64,000 bases of DNA from Exilibacterium tricleocarpae (lineage in GTDB: Bacteria; Pseudomonadota; Gammaproteobacteria; Pseudomonadales; Cellvibrionaceae): contig NZ_ML660088.1 of NCBI RefSeq assembly GCF_007004655.1, positions 326,840-390,839 of the forward strand. The letters run 5' to 3'. Positions 7,992-15,661 of the stretch are shown piece by piece. The notes beneath the pieces were generated by a model. The model was not told where the DNA came from and searched no databases. It saw only the letters and a program-made list of their open reading frames with translations. Within the stretch, counting starts at the first letter, position 1; every line of letters begins with the position of its first letter. Made by a program: the position numbers and the translations under genes.

Positions 7992-10001
7992 ATGCTTAAA
8001 CCAAGCCAAACACTGCACAATCACCTCGAAAAAATCCCCGGCGACGATCTTAACGGCGTAAAAACCTTCGACCCCGTTGTCGACCGCGCCGCCGCCGAAC
8101 AGAGTACACTCTGGGAAGTACGCACCGAAGAACAACCCTACGCCTTTCTAAGCGATCCCACAGTCGAAGAAAAAAACCGCTATGGACAAAAAATCGATCT
8201 GCTCGACCTGAGCGGCCTGCCCGCCGAGCGCTCGCTCTATATCAACGACAACCCCGAGGTCGGTGCCAATCCCAACCGCAATAAGCAGCACGGTTTCTTT
8301 TTCACCGCCGACAACTGCATCGGCTGTCACGCCTGTGAAGCGGCCTGCGCCGAGAAAAACGAAACCCCCGCCCACCTCGCCTTTCGCTCGGTGGGCTATG
8401 TGGAAGGCGGCAGCTTTCCCGATTACCAGCGCCTGAATATCTCCATGGCCTGCAACCACTGCGACGATCCGGTCTGCCTCAAAGGCTGCCCCACCCGCGC
8501 CTATACCAAACACGCCGAATACGGGGCGGTACTGCAGGACCCGGATACCTGTTTCGGCTGCGGTTACTGTACCTGGGTCTGCCCCTATAACGCGCCGCAA
8601 CTGGACCCCATCGAAGGCCAGGTATCCAAGTGCAATATGTGTGTCGACCGCCTGGAGGTGGGATTAAAACCCGCCTGTGTATCCGCCTGCGTCGGCAATG
8701 CGCTGGATTTCGGGGTTATCGAAAATGTACCTCACAACCGCGAACAGGCCGAGGCCTCCATTCCCGGTTTTCCCGACCCGACCATCACCCACCCCAATAT
8801 CCGTTTCCAGCAGACGCGGGGACTGCCGGACGAGATGAAACGCACCGATAGCGCTCCGGTCAAATACCGCAAGGCGGCATCCGGCCGCTATGAACCGGTG
8901 GTGGACAGGAGCAAAGACGCGACGACAGGCGGCTCCACCCGTCACTGGAACCTGGCGCGCTTGAGTTCCCGGGAGAACCCGCTGGTACTGTTCACCCTCG
9001 CCACCCAGGCCGCCGTCGGCACCTTTGCGCTGGCGTTTCTGGGGGACCAGTTCGGCATCGAGGCGCTGGTGCGTTTCAATCAAGGCCCGGCCTACGTGCT
9101 GCTGGCCACGCTGAGTTGGCTGCTGGCCGCCGGCGGGCTGTTTATGTCGACCCTGCACCTGGGCAAGCCGCTGCGCTTCTATCGCGGCTTCAATAACCTG
9201 CGCCACTCGCCGGTTTGTCGCGAAGGTCTGGGCATCGCCTTATTTCTCGGCGCGCTGGCACTGCACATACTGTTTTCACTACCGGCCAACGGCTGGATAC
9301 AAAGTCTTTACGCCGGCCTTTTCGGCGCCGCCATCAACACGCTGATCGCGCCTGCCACGGCGGCCGCCATTGCCGCTGCCTGGGGCGCGCTCGCCATTGC
9401 CGGAGGACTGGCGGGGCTGTACTACATGAACCGCTGCTACCGTATCAAGGCCCGGCCGTTCTGGGATCACTGGCAGGTAGCCAGCAGTTTTTTCGGTACC
9501 GCCCTGTCTCTCGGGGCGCTGCTCGGTGGTGCTGTGATGATAGCCGCCCTCGCCCTGGAGGGCGCTGCCTATAGCGAGATTATCCTGCTGGCCGGCACAG
9601 TGCTGAGTCTCGGACTGGCCATCGAGGGGCTGGGCCTGCTGGCCCATGCGCGCGCCATGAATGCGGCGCAGCACGAGGGCGCAGCGTCCCACTACGTCCA
9701 GCGCACCACTTTCGGCAACACCTATCGGCTGCGCAACCTGCTGCTCGGCACCGGTCTGCTGGCGGCTGTGGCCCTGGTGATCAGCGGCGCCAGCAGTCCC
9801 TGGGCGCTGGCGGCCTGGGGGGTACTGGGAGCGGCACTGCTCGCCGCCAGCGCCATCGGCCGCGCCCTCTTCTACGTACTGGTGATCCCGACCACCATGC
9901 CCGGCGCTTTCTTCTGGAAAAACAAAGGCTTTGAGGAACACGCCCGCGCAATCGGACTGGCTGCCATGCCCCAGGTCGGTGTAGTGCCCCAGGGTCATTG
10001 A
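7992..10001 (+). CDS. DmsB-DmsC fusion: four-cluster ferredoxin subunit joined to a membrane quinol-oxidising anchor
   Basis: The 669-residue protein joins two subunits normally made separately. Residues 1-100 are a non-conserved lead. Residues 105-235 are a DmsB/NrfC-type module with 16 cysteines for four [4Fe-4S] clusters (C109/112/115/119, C154/157/162/166, C187/190/193/197, C214/217/229/233). Residues from about 330 to the end are a DmsC-like membrane domain with about eight hydrophobic helices. It would oxidise quinol in the inner membrane and pass electrons to the preceding molybdenum subunit. ATG 7992 (MLKPSQ) is my choice; ATG 7941 is possible. Both have weak ribosome sites, and longer starts fall inside repeat P2. 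Position between nasA and moaA argues for use with nitrate reductase. Substrate is inferred, not shown. Confidence 0.85.
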   Translation: MLKPSQTLHNHLEKIPGDDLNGVKTFDPVVDRAAAEQSTLWEVRTEEQPYAFLSDPTVEEKNRYGQKIDLLDLSGLPAERSLYINDNPEVGANPNRNKQHGFFFTADNCIGCHACEAACAEKNETPAHLAFRSVGYVEGGSFPDYQRLNISMACNHCDDPVCLKGCPTRAYTKHAEYGAVLQDPDTCFGCGYCTWVCPYNAPQLDPIEGQVSKCNMCVDRLEVGLKPACVSACVGNALDFGVIENVPHNREQAEASIPGFPDPTITHPNIRFQQTRGLPDEMKRTDSAPVKYRKAASGRYEPVVDRSKDATTGGSTRHWNLARLSSRENPLVLFTLATQAAVGTFALAFLGDQFGIEALVRFNQGPAYVLLATLSWLLAAGGLFMSTLHLGKPLRFYRGFNNLRHSPVCREGLGIALFLGALALHILFSLPANGWIQSLYAGLFGAAINTLIAPATAAAIAAAWGALAIAGGLAGLYYMNRCYRIKARPFWDHWQVASSFFGTALSLGALLGGAVMIAALALEGAAYSEIILLAGTVLSLGLAIEGLGLLAHARAMNAAQHEGAASHYVQRTTFGNTYRLRNLLLGTGLLAAVALVISGASSPWALAAWGVLGAALLAASAIGRALFYVLVIPTTMPGAFFWKNKGFEEHARAIGLAAMPQVGVVPQGH

Positions 10002-10077
10002 AACGAGCGGCGCCGATATCAAAACGGCGGGTTTTCTGGTAACTTTGGTCATCCAAATCCGGTGAGCACAGTTGCCT

Positions 10078-11097
10078 ATGTTGAAAGACGGTTTCGGGTT
10101 GAAAGACGGTTTCGGGTTGAAAGACGGTTTCGGGCGCGAAATCACTTACCTGCGGCTGTCGGTTACCGACCGCTGCGATTTCCGCTGCGTTTACTGTATG
10201 GCAGAGGAGATGACATTCCTGCCCCGGGCCAAACTCCTGACCCTGGAGGAACTGACCACGGTGGCCGCGGCTTTTGTCGACCTGGGTGTCAAAAAAATAC
10301 GGGTCACCGGCGGTGAGCCCCTGATCCGGCGCAATATCATGGCGCTGTTCGAGCAGTTGGGACGCCTGCCGGGCCTGGAAGAACTGACGCTCACCACCAA
10401 CGCTTCACGACTGGCGGACTTGGCCAAACCCCTGCGCGAGGCGGGGGTCAAGCGTATCAATGTCAGTCTCGACAGCCTCAACCCGGCGCGCTTTCGCGAA
10501 CTTACCCGTCACGGCGACCTGCACCAGGTGCTGCGCGGCATTGAGGCCGCCCGCAGTGCCGGTATCGAACGTATCAAACTCAACAGCGTAGTGTTGAAAA
10601 ACCGCAATGCCGATGAGGTTGAAGACCTGGTCGCCTTTGCCCTCGGCCACGACCTGGATATCAGTTTTATCGAGGAAATGCCCCTTGGCGCCATCAGCGA
10701 ACACTGCCGCGACGAGGAATTTGTCAGCAGTGCCGAGCTGCGCCGGCAACTGGCGCAGCGCTACTCCCTGCAACCCCTGGAAGTGGAAACCGCCGGCCCC
10801 TCCCGCTATTGGGGTATCGCCGGGCAGCGCTCGCGCATCGGCTTTATCTCACCTCACAGCGAAAACTTTTGCGGCACCTGCAACCGCGTGCGCCTGAGTG
10901 CCGAGGGCCGCCTGTTGCTGTGCCTGGGCAACGAACACGCCGCCGACCTGCGCGCTGTGGTGCGCAACCACCCCAATGACGGTGAACGCCTGCGCCGGGC
11001 CATTGTCGAGGCCATGACCCTGAAACCCGAACGCCACCATTTCGATCTCGCCGCAGAACCGCAGATAGTGCGTTTTATGAACGCCACGGGTGGCTGA
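10078..11097 (+). CDS. moaA: GTP 3',8-cyclase MoaA (molybdenum cofactor step 1)
   Basis: This radical-SAM enzyme converts GTP to the cyclic intermediate of molybdopterin synthesis. The 339-residue protein has the SAM cluster C33-x3-C37-x2-C40 (CDFRCVYC), the second cluster C265-x2-C268-x13-C282, and the C-terminal GG (FMNATGG) needed for activity. ATG 10078 follows GGTGAG; a TTG two codons earlier is possible. The first 19 residues are three exact copies of LKDGFG encoded by an 18-bp tandem repeat, placed just before the usual MoaA start region ([12 protein letters not shown]). The gene belongs to a rightward cofactor cluster, as expected beside a molybdoenzyme. moaC, moaD, moaE and mobA are not in the window. 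Confidence 0.97.
   Translation: MLKDGFGLKDGFGLKDGFGREITYLRLSVTDRCDFRCVYCMAEEMTFLPRAKLLTLEELTTVAAAFVDLGVKKIRVTGGEPLIRRNIMALFEQLGRLPGLEELTLTTNASRLADLAKPLREAGVKRINVSLDSLNPARFRELTRHGDLHQVLRGIEAARSAGIERIKLNSVVLKNRNADEVEDLVAFALGHDLDISFIEEMPLGAISEHCRDEEFVSSAELRRQLAQRYSLQPLEVETAGPSRYWGIAGQRSRIGFISPHSENFCGTCNRVRLSAEGRLLLCLGNEHAADLRAVVRNHPNDGERLRRAIVEAMTLKPERHHFDLAAEPQIVRFMNATGG
10081..10134 (+). repeat. 18-bp x3 tandem repeat in the moaA 5' end
   Basis: TTGAAAGACGGTTTCGGG occurs three times without a mismatch at 10081, 10099 and 10117. Being a multiple of three it only changes the length of the MoaA N-terminus. Exact identity of all copies, including third codon positions, suggests recent expansion. 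Confidence 0.97.
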
Positions 11098-11124
11098 AAC
11101 CACTCCCAAACAGATAGGCAGAAG

Positions 11125-11646
11125 ATGAAAGTTTTCGGCATTACCGGATGGAAAAACAGCGGTAAAACCACGCTGGTGGCAGACCTGGTGACGCGGTTCA
11201 GGCAGCGGGGGCTCAGCGTCTCCACCGTCAAGCACGCCCATCACAATTTTGATATCGACAAGCCCGGCACCGATAGTTACAAACACCGCCAGGCCGGCGC
11301 CAAAGAGGTATTGATCAGCTCCGCCAACCGCTGGGCCCTGATGCACGAAACCGTCGGCGACCGCGAACCGGAGCTGGAAGCGCTGCTGGCAAGGTTGTCG
11401 CCGGTGGACCTGGTGCTGGTGGAGGGCTTTAAGCGCAGTGATCACCCGAAGCTGCAGGTGATTCGTGCCGGCAACAATACGGAGCCGCTGCCTGCCAGTG
11501 CGCAACCGCTGGTGGCGATCGTCAGTGATGGGGATTTGAATCCGTCGGACTACAATTGCAAAGGGCCGTTACTGCCGTTGGAGGATACGCAGAAGATTGC
11601 TGATTTTATTCTTGCGTATTCTGGGTTGGAAAAAGAGGTTGTGTAG
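11125..11646 (+). CDS. mobB: Molybdopterin-guanine dinucleotide biosynthesis protein MobB
   Basis: MobB is a GTP-binding accessory protein that assists MobA in attaching GMP to molybdopterin, the cofactor form used by the neighbouring nitrate reductase. The 173-residue protein has the P-loop GWKNSGKT at residues 8-15, followed by the family segment STVKHAHHNFDIDKPGTDSY and the Walker-B-like VDLVLVEGFK. The start ATG 11125 follows AGGCAGAAG and lies 27 bp after moaA. The C-terminus ends shortly before a long repeat-rich gap. MobA itself is not in the window. Confidence 0.95.
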   Translation: MKVFGITGWKNSGKTTLVADLVTRFRQRGLSVSTVKHAHHNFDIDKPGTDSYKHRQAGAKEVLISSANRWALMHETVGDREPELEALLARLSPVDLVLVEGFKRSDHPKLQVIRAGNNTEPLPASAQPLVAIVSDGDLNPSDYNCKGPLLPLEDTQKIADFILAYSGLEKEVV

Positions 11647-11757
11647 CGAGGCGGGTGATAAATGGCGCTTGTTTTTGGTGATGGTTGTACTTAACAAGTT
11701 CTCGACCGCTGCTAGAAAGAACTTTCAGTATTGGCCCCTGTCCCAGTGGCACGGTGC

Positions 11758-11900
11758 GGGGACGTAACTTCAGTTGCGTCCCCCTCGAGGGGAACCACTC
11801 CCCGTTAACGAGGGCACCTCTCCCGGCGACACGGTGCGGGGACTGAGCGCCTGAATTTTGACCAGGCTTTTTCTGGTCTAAATTCAGGCACTCTGTCCCC
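11758..11900. repeat. Two hairpins of repeat family B
   Basis: The first hairpin (11758-11783) pairs GGGGACGTAAC with GTTGCGTCCCC around TTCA. The second (11838-11900) has 28-nt arms with three mismatches and the loop GCTTTTT. Both are preceded by CACGGTGCGGGG and followed by CCCCCTCGAGGGGAACCACT. The same tip, CCAG-loop-CTGG, reappears in reverse orientation at 54225-54287 with different arm sequence. No gene is seen in 11647-12307. Confidence 0.85.
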
Positions 11901-11970
11901 CTCGAGGGGAACCACTCCCGGTCAACGAAGGCCTCTTTTCCGGTGGCAAGTGGTGCCATAAAAAAGTGAA

Positions 11971-12179
11971 GTGGCACCATTCTAAGGGGACGCAACTGAA
12001 GTTACGTCCCCGCACCGTGCCACCGGTGGTGGTGCCTTAAGAAAAGGGAGTGGCACCATTCTAGGGGGACGCAACTGAAGTTACGTCCCCGCACCGTGCC
12101 ACCGGTGGTGGTGCCTTAAGAAAAGGGAGTGGCACCATTCTAAGGGGACGCAACTGAAGTTACGTCCCCGCACCGTGCC
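11971..12179. repeat. 79-bp tandem array (about 2.6 copies) of family B
   Basis: Copies start at 11971, 12050 and 12129 with GTGGCACCATTCTA. They are nearly identical, with one visible A-to-G change in the second copy. Each holds a hairpin pairing GGGGACG with CGTCCCC and AAC with GTT around TGAA, then CACCGTGCCACCGGTGGTGG. The hairpin is the reverse orientation of the one at 11758. The array lies just upstream of moaB and may influence its transcription. Confidence 0.95.
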
Positions 12180-12307
12180 GCCGGAGGATCGACCCCGGCT
12201 GACACCGTGCCGGCATTGGTTAAGAAATCAGCCAGCACCGTTTTCAAAAATACCTCCCTACTATAGATTGACACCAACATAGACCGACACCAACCAGAGA
12301 TTCCACA

Positions 12308-12808
12308 ATGAGCAAAGAGTTTACAGCCCTCAACTGCGCCGTGCTGACCGTATCCGATACCCGCACAGAAACCACCGACAAATCCGGCGCCTTACTGGCA
12401 GAAGCACTGCAGGAAGCCGGCCACCGGCTGGCGGAAAAACACATCGTCAAAGACGATGTCTACCAGATTCGCGCCGTCGTCTCGCGCTGGATTGCCGACC
12501 CTGAAGTACAGGCAATCGTACTGACCGGGGGCACCGGTTTTGCCGGCCGCGACAGTACCCCCGAGGCCGTGGCCCCCCTGTTCGACAAAGAAGTGGTGGG
12601 CTTTGGCGAGCTGTTCCGGCATATCTCCATCGAGCAGATCGGCAACGCCACGGTACAATCCCGCGCGCTGGCCGGGCTCGCCAATAAAACCGTGATCTTC
12701 GCCCTGCCCGGCTCCACCAATGCCTGCCGCACCGCCTGGGACGGTATTCTGCGCGACCAACTCGACAGCCGCCACCAGCCCTGTAACTTCGTCGAATTAC
12801 TCGTCTAA
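12308..12808 (+). CDS. moaB: Molybdenum cofactor biosynthesis protein MoaB (MogA family)
   Basis: This family adenylates molybdopterin or assists that step ahead of MoeA. The 166-residue protein shows the family core CAVLTVSDTRTETTDKSG, the binding loop VLTGGTGFAGRDSTPEAV, and ALPGSTNACRTAWDG. Length and the C-terminal FVELLV fit MoaB rather than the longer MogA. The ribosome site is weak (AGAGATT before ATG 12308). A TATAGAT-like -10 hexamer near 12260 could be its own promoter, since the repeat array separates it from mobB. moeA starts 9 bp after its stop, so these two are cotranscribed. Confidence 0.95.
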   Translation: MSKEFTALNCAVLTVSDTRTETTDKSGALLAEALQEAGHRLAEKHIVKDDVYQIRAVVSRWIADPEVQAIVLTGGTGFAGRDSTPEAVAPLFDKEVVGFGELFRHISIEQIGNATVQSRALAGLANKTVIFALPGSTNACRTAWDGILRDQLDSRHQPCNFVELLV

Positions 12809-12817
12809 CCTGAGTTG

Positions 12818-14023
12818 ATGACCATGTTGACCGTTGCCCAAGCCCGGCAAAAAATACTCGCCGCACTGCCGGCACCACTATCGGAAACCGAGACGCTGCC
12901 GCTGCAGGAATGCCCCGGCAGAGTACTGGCCGAACCGCAAAACGCCGGCGTCGATGTGCCCCCCGCCGACAACAGCGCCATGGACGGCTACGCCGTCGAC
13001 ACCGCCAGCCTCACGGCCGGCGAGGAGACCTGGCTGCCGGTGTCGCAGCGCCTGCCCGCCGGCATCGCCCCGCAACCGCTACAGCCACACACCGCGGCGC
13101 GGATTTTTACCGGCGCGGAAATTCCCCCCAATGCCAACGCCGTGGTTATGCAGGAAAAATGCGAAACCGACGGCGAGCAGGTGCGACTGCCGGCGGATGT
13201 CGCGCCGCAACAGAACATTCGCCTCCGCGGCCAGGACATCCACAGCGGGCAACAAATCCTGGCCGCGGGCCAGTTGCTGCAGCCCCAGGATATCGGTCTG
13301 CTGGCATCGGTAGGTATCGCCGAAGTCAACGTGTTGCGCCGCCTGCGCATCGCGGTTATCTCAACCGGCGACGAGTTGGTCAACCCGGGCCAGCCCCTGG
13401 CGCCGGGGCAGATCTACAATTCCAACCGTTTCCAGCTCAGCGCCCTGCTGCAAAAACTGAATATGCAAACCGTCGATCTCGGCAATATCGCCGACGATCC
13501 GGCCTCCACCCGGGCGGCGCTGATTGCCGCAGCGGCACAGGCCGACTGCATTCTCACCACCGGGGGCGTATCCGTCGGCGAGGAAGACTATGTCAAACAG
13601 GCGGTGGCGGACCTGGGCCGGCTCGAGCTGTGGCGGCTGGCGCTGAAACCGGGCAAGCCCCTGGCGTTCGGCGACGTGCAGGGCACACCGGTGTTCGGGC
13701 TGCCGGGCAATCCGGTATCGACGTTTGTGACATTTATGATTTTCGTGCGCCCCTACCTTTTGCAAATGCAGGGACTGGACTACCAGGAGCCCCGGCCCGA
13801 ACAACGGCGGATCAACTTCGCGGTAACAAAAGCCAGTTTTCGCCAGGAGTACAAACGGGTGCGCATCAACGACGCCGGCACCCTGGACGCCTACGCCAAT
13901 CAAAGCTCCGGCGTACTGTCTTCCATTGCCTGGGCCAACGCCTTTGCCGTAATTCCCCCCGACACCACCCTGGCACCGGGAGATGAGGTCGCCACCTTGC
14001 CTTTTGCCAGCCTGTTTTTATAG
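12818..14023 (+). CDS. moeA: Molybdopterin molybdenumtransferase MoeA
   Basis: MoeA inserts molybdate into adenylated molybdopterin. The protein of about 401 residues carries the MoeA signature VPPADNSAMDGYAVD near residue 50, the ARIFTGAEIPPNANAVVMQE segment, the MPT-binding loop ILTTGGVSVGEEDYVK, and LALKPGKPLAFGDV followed by GLPGNPVSTFVTF. The C-terminal beta domain is complete. The start is uncertain between ATG 12818 and ATG 12824; neither has a strong ribosome site, and coupling to the moaB stop 9 bp upstream may compensate. Palindromic element P4 follows the gene. Confidence 0.96.
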   Translation: MTMLTVAQARQKILAALPAPLSETETLPLQECPGRVLAEPQNAGVDVPPADNSAMDGYAVDTASLTAGEETWLPVSQRLPAGIAPQPLQPHTAARIFTGAEIPPNANAVVMQEKCETDGEQVRLPADVAPQQNIRLRGQDIHSGQQILAAGQLLQPQDIGLLASVGIAEVNVLRRLRIAVISTGDELVNPGQPLAPGQIYNSNRFQLSALLQKLNMQTVDLGNIADDPASTRAALIAAAAQADCILTTGGVSVGEEDYVKQAVADLGRLELWRLALKPGKPLAFGDVQGTPVFGLPGNPVSTFVTFMIFVRPYLLQMQGLDYQEPRPEQRRINFAVTKASFRQEYKRVRINDAGTLDAYANQSSGVLSSIAWANAFAVIPPDTTLAPGDEVATLPFASLFL

Positions 14024-14091
14024 GGTGAGTATGATAGATTTGTCTTTGACATCAATGACACTTACCTTTAGCGAAGAAGTGCTAATTGACC

Positions 14092-14218
14092 GGTCTGCCT
14101 CTGGATGGGGCTTTCAGAAACACGGACTAGGCGTCCCCTCGATAAACCCCTCCCTGGGGACTTCCCGACAGCATCCCTGCTGTCGAGAGTTTCTGAAAGC
14201 CCCATCCAGAGGCAGACC
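14092..14218. repeat. Palindromic element P4 (family A)
   Basis: Perfect 30-bp arms lie at 14092-14121 and 14189-14218, with the inner hairpin CGACAGCATCCCTGCTGTCG at 14166-14185. Right of it, CTACCCTCGGTATTCTTAA matches in reverse the flanks of P5 and P7 (TTAAGAATAC then AGGTCTG), so the mobile or copied unit extends about 20 bp beyond the arms. It fills most of the gap between moeA and the DUF1244 gene; the rest of 14024-14332 holds nothing I recognise. Confidence 0.95.
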
Positions 14219-14332
14219 TACCCTCGGTATTCTTAACCAAGATCGGTAAAGATAGCGTGAAGGTCGTTAAATTGTGCAAATCTTCTTGAGAAAGTGCCAT
14301 TTATCCCTGACACCACGTTTTCGAGAACCACT

Positions 14333-14626
14333 ATGGACCAGCAAACCCGCACCGAACTTGAAGCCGCCACCTTCCGCCGCCTGCTCCAGCACCTGGATCA
14401 GCGCAAGGACCTGCAAAATATCGACCTGATGAACCTGGCGGGCTTTTGCCGCAACTGCCTCGGCAAGTGGTATCAGGCCGCAGCGGCGGAACAAGGGCTC
14501 GAACTCGACCGCGACCAGGCCCGCGAGATCATTTACGGCATGCCCTACGAACAGTGGAAAGCCAAGTATCAAACGCCGGCAACACCGGAAAAGCTACAAC
14601 AGTTCGAACACAACAAGCCGGAATAA
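14333..14626 (+). CDS. DUF1244 family protein
   Basis: This is a 97-residue cytoplasmic protein of unknown function found widely in proteobacteria. The family is recognised by the segment NIDLMNLAGFCRNCLGKWY, with two cysteines that could bind a metal, and by REIIYGMPYEQWK near the end. I chose ATG 14333 (MDQQTRTELE); an ATG 13 codons earlier adds residues unlike the family. It sits between moeA and a MOSC gene on the same strand. That proximity suggests, but does not show, a link to molybdenum-cofactor proteins. Confidence 0.85.
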   Translation: MDQQTRTELEAATFRRLLQHLDQRKDLQNIDLMNLAGFCRNCLGKWYQAAAAEQGLELDRDQAREIIYGMPYEQWKAKYQTPATPEKLQQFEHNKPE

Positions 14627-14670
14627 AACCCGCGCCTCGATAACAACCCGACACAGAAAAGGCCCAGCAG

Positions 14671-15537
14671 GTGAGTGACACAGTAACCGTAACCGGTTTA
14701 TACATTTACCCCGTCAAATCGCTCCGCGGCATAGCGGTAAACCACCACCGCCTGCTACCCACCGGCCTGGAATTCGATCGCCGGTGGATGCTGGTAATGC
14801 CCAACGGCCGCTTTGTAACCCAGCGGCAGATGCCCAAAATGGCCACCATCACCACCGAGTTAACCGATGAATCTCTGGTGCTCAGCGCCGCCGGCCACGG
14901 CTCCATAAAAATTTCCAAAGACGCCGCTGAAAATGAGGATATTTGCGATGTCACCATCTGGCGCGATGACTGTGAGGCCACAGAGGCAGGCGCAGAGGTA
15001 TCGGCCTGGCTGACCGCAGCGCTCGAGAGTCCGAAACCCCTGCGCCTGGTGCGGTTGCGCCCCGACTTCAGCCGCCCCCAGTCAAAACCGGAATTGATGG
15101 GGCCGGCCACCACGACCCACTTTGCCGACGCCGCACCCTATCTGGTGGTCAACCAGGCATCGATCGACCAACTCAACCGGGAGCTGCTGGACAGGGGCCT
15201 GGCACAGGTCGACCACCGCCGCTTTCGCCCCAATATCCTGGTGACCGGCCCGGCGCCGTTCGCCGAACACAGCAGCGCCGGCCTGTCCGAGATCGACGGC
15301 CGCTACCGGCTCAAACACTGCTATCCCTGCGAACGCTGCATCATGACCACCATCGACCAGGATCACGGCACCCGCGACCCCGATATGCAGCCGTTTAAAA
15401 CGCTGATCGCGCTAAACGAAATGCCGGGCAACCCCCAGGCGCCGGCGTTCGGTGAGAACACCACCTTGACCGAAGGCAGCGGTAACCGTATTGCACTCGG
15501 CGATCGGCTGCACATAGTGCCGGCGGCGGCCGGCTAA
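14671..15537 (+). CDS. MOSC domain protein (YcbX/mARC-like, without ferredoxin domain)
   Basis: MOSC proteins bind sulfurated molybdenum cofactor and in characterised relatives reduce N-hydroxylated compounds. The 288-residue protein begins with the MOSC beta-barrel motif LYIYPVKSLRGIAV (residues 10-23), then RRWMLVMPNGRFVTQRQMP, and ends with the MOSC core FRPNILVTGPAPFAEH and HCYPCERCIMTTID. The cysteine in the core is the expected cofactor ligand. E. coli YcbX has a C-terminal [2Fe-2S] domain; this protein lacks it, so an outside electron donor is needed. It starts with GTG at 14671 and converges on the permease gene. Confidence 0.88.
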   Translation: MSDTVTVTGLYIYPVKSLRGIAVNHHRLLPTGLEFDRRWMLVMPNGRFVTQRQMPKMATITTELTDESLVLSAAGHGSIKISKDAAENEDICDVTIWRDDCEATEAGAEVSAWLTAALESPKPLRLVRLRPDFSRPQSKPELMGPATTTHFADAAPYLVVNQASIDQLNRELLDRGLAQVDHRRFRPNILVTGPAPFAEHSSAGLSEIDGRYRLKHCYPCERCIMTTIDQDHGTRDPDMQPFKTLIALNEMPGNPQAPAFGENTTLTEGSGNRIALGDRLHIVPAAAG

Positions 15538-15661
15538 ACTGGATAGTGCGTCCATGTCCAATGGCATTACCTTAGGCGTATTTACATCGGTTTATCGGTC
15601 ACCGCTTCATTCACATCGGCTTCGATTAAGCGTACTGAGGGGAGGTCTGGCTCCGGCCGTG

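Noticed and set aside
11971-12179. CRISPR array
   Set aside because: The 79-bp units are repeated whole, with no variable spacers between short constant repeats, and no cas gene is present.
14092-14218. Integron attC site
   Set aside because: The palindromes have variable arms like attC, but lack the GTTRRRY core and paired L/R boxes, no integrase is nearby, and the genes between copies are ordinary housekeeping genes in mixed orientation.
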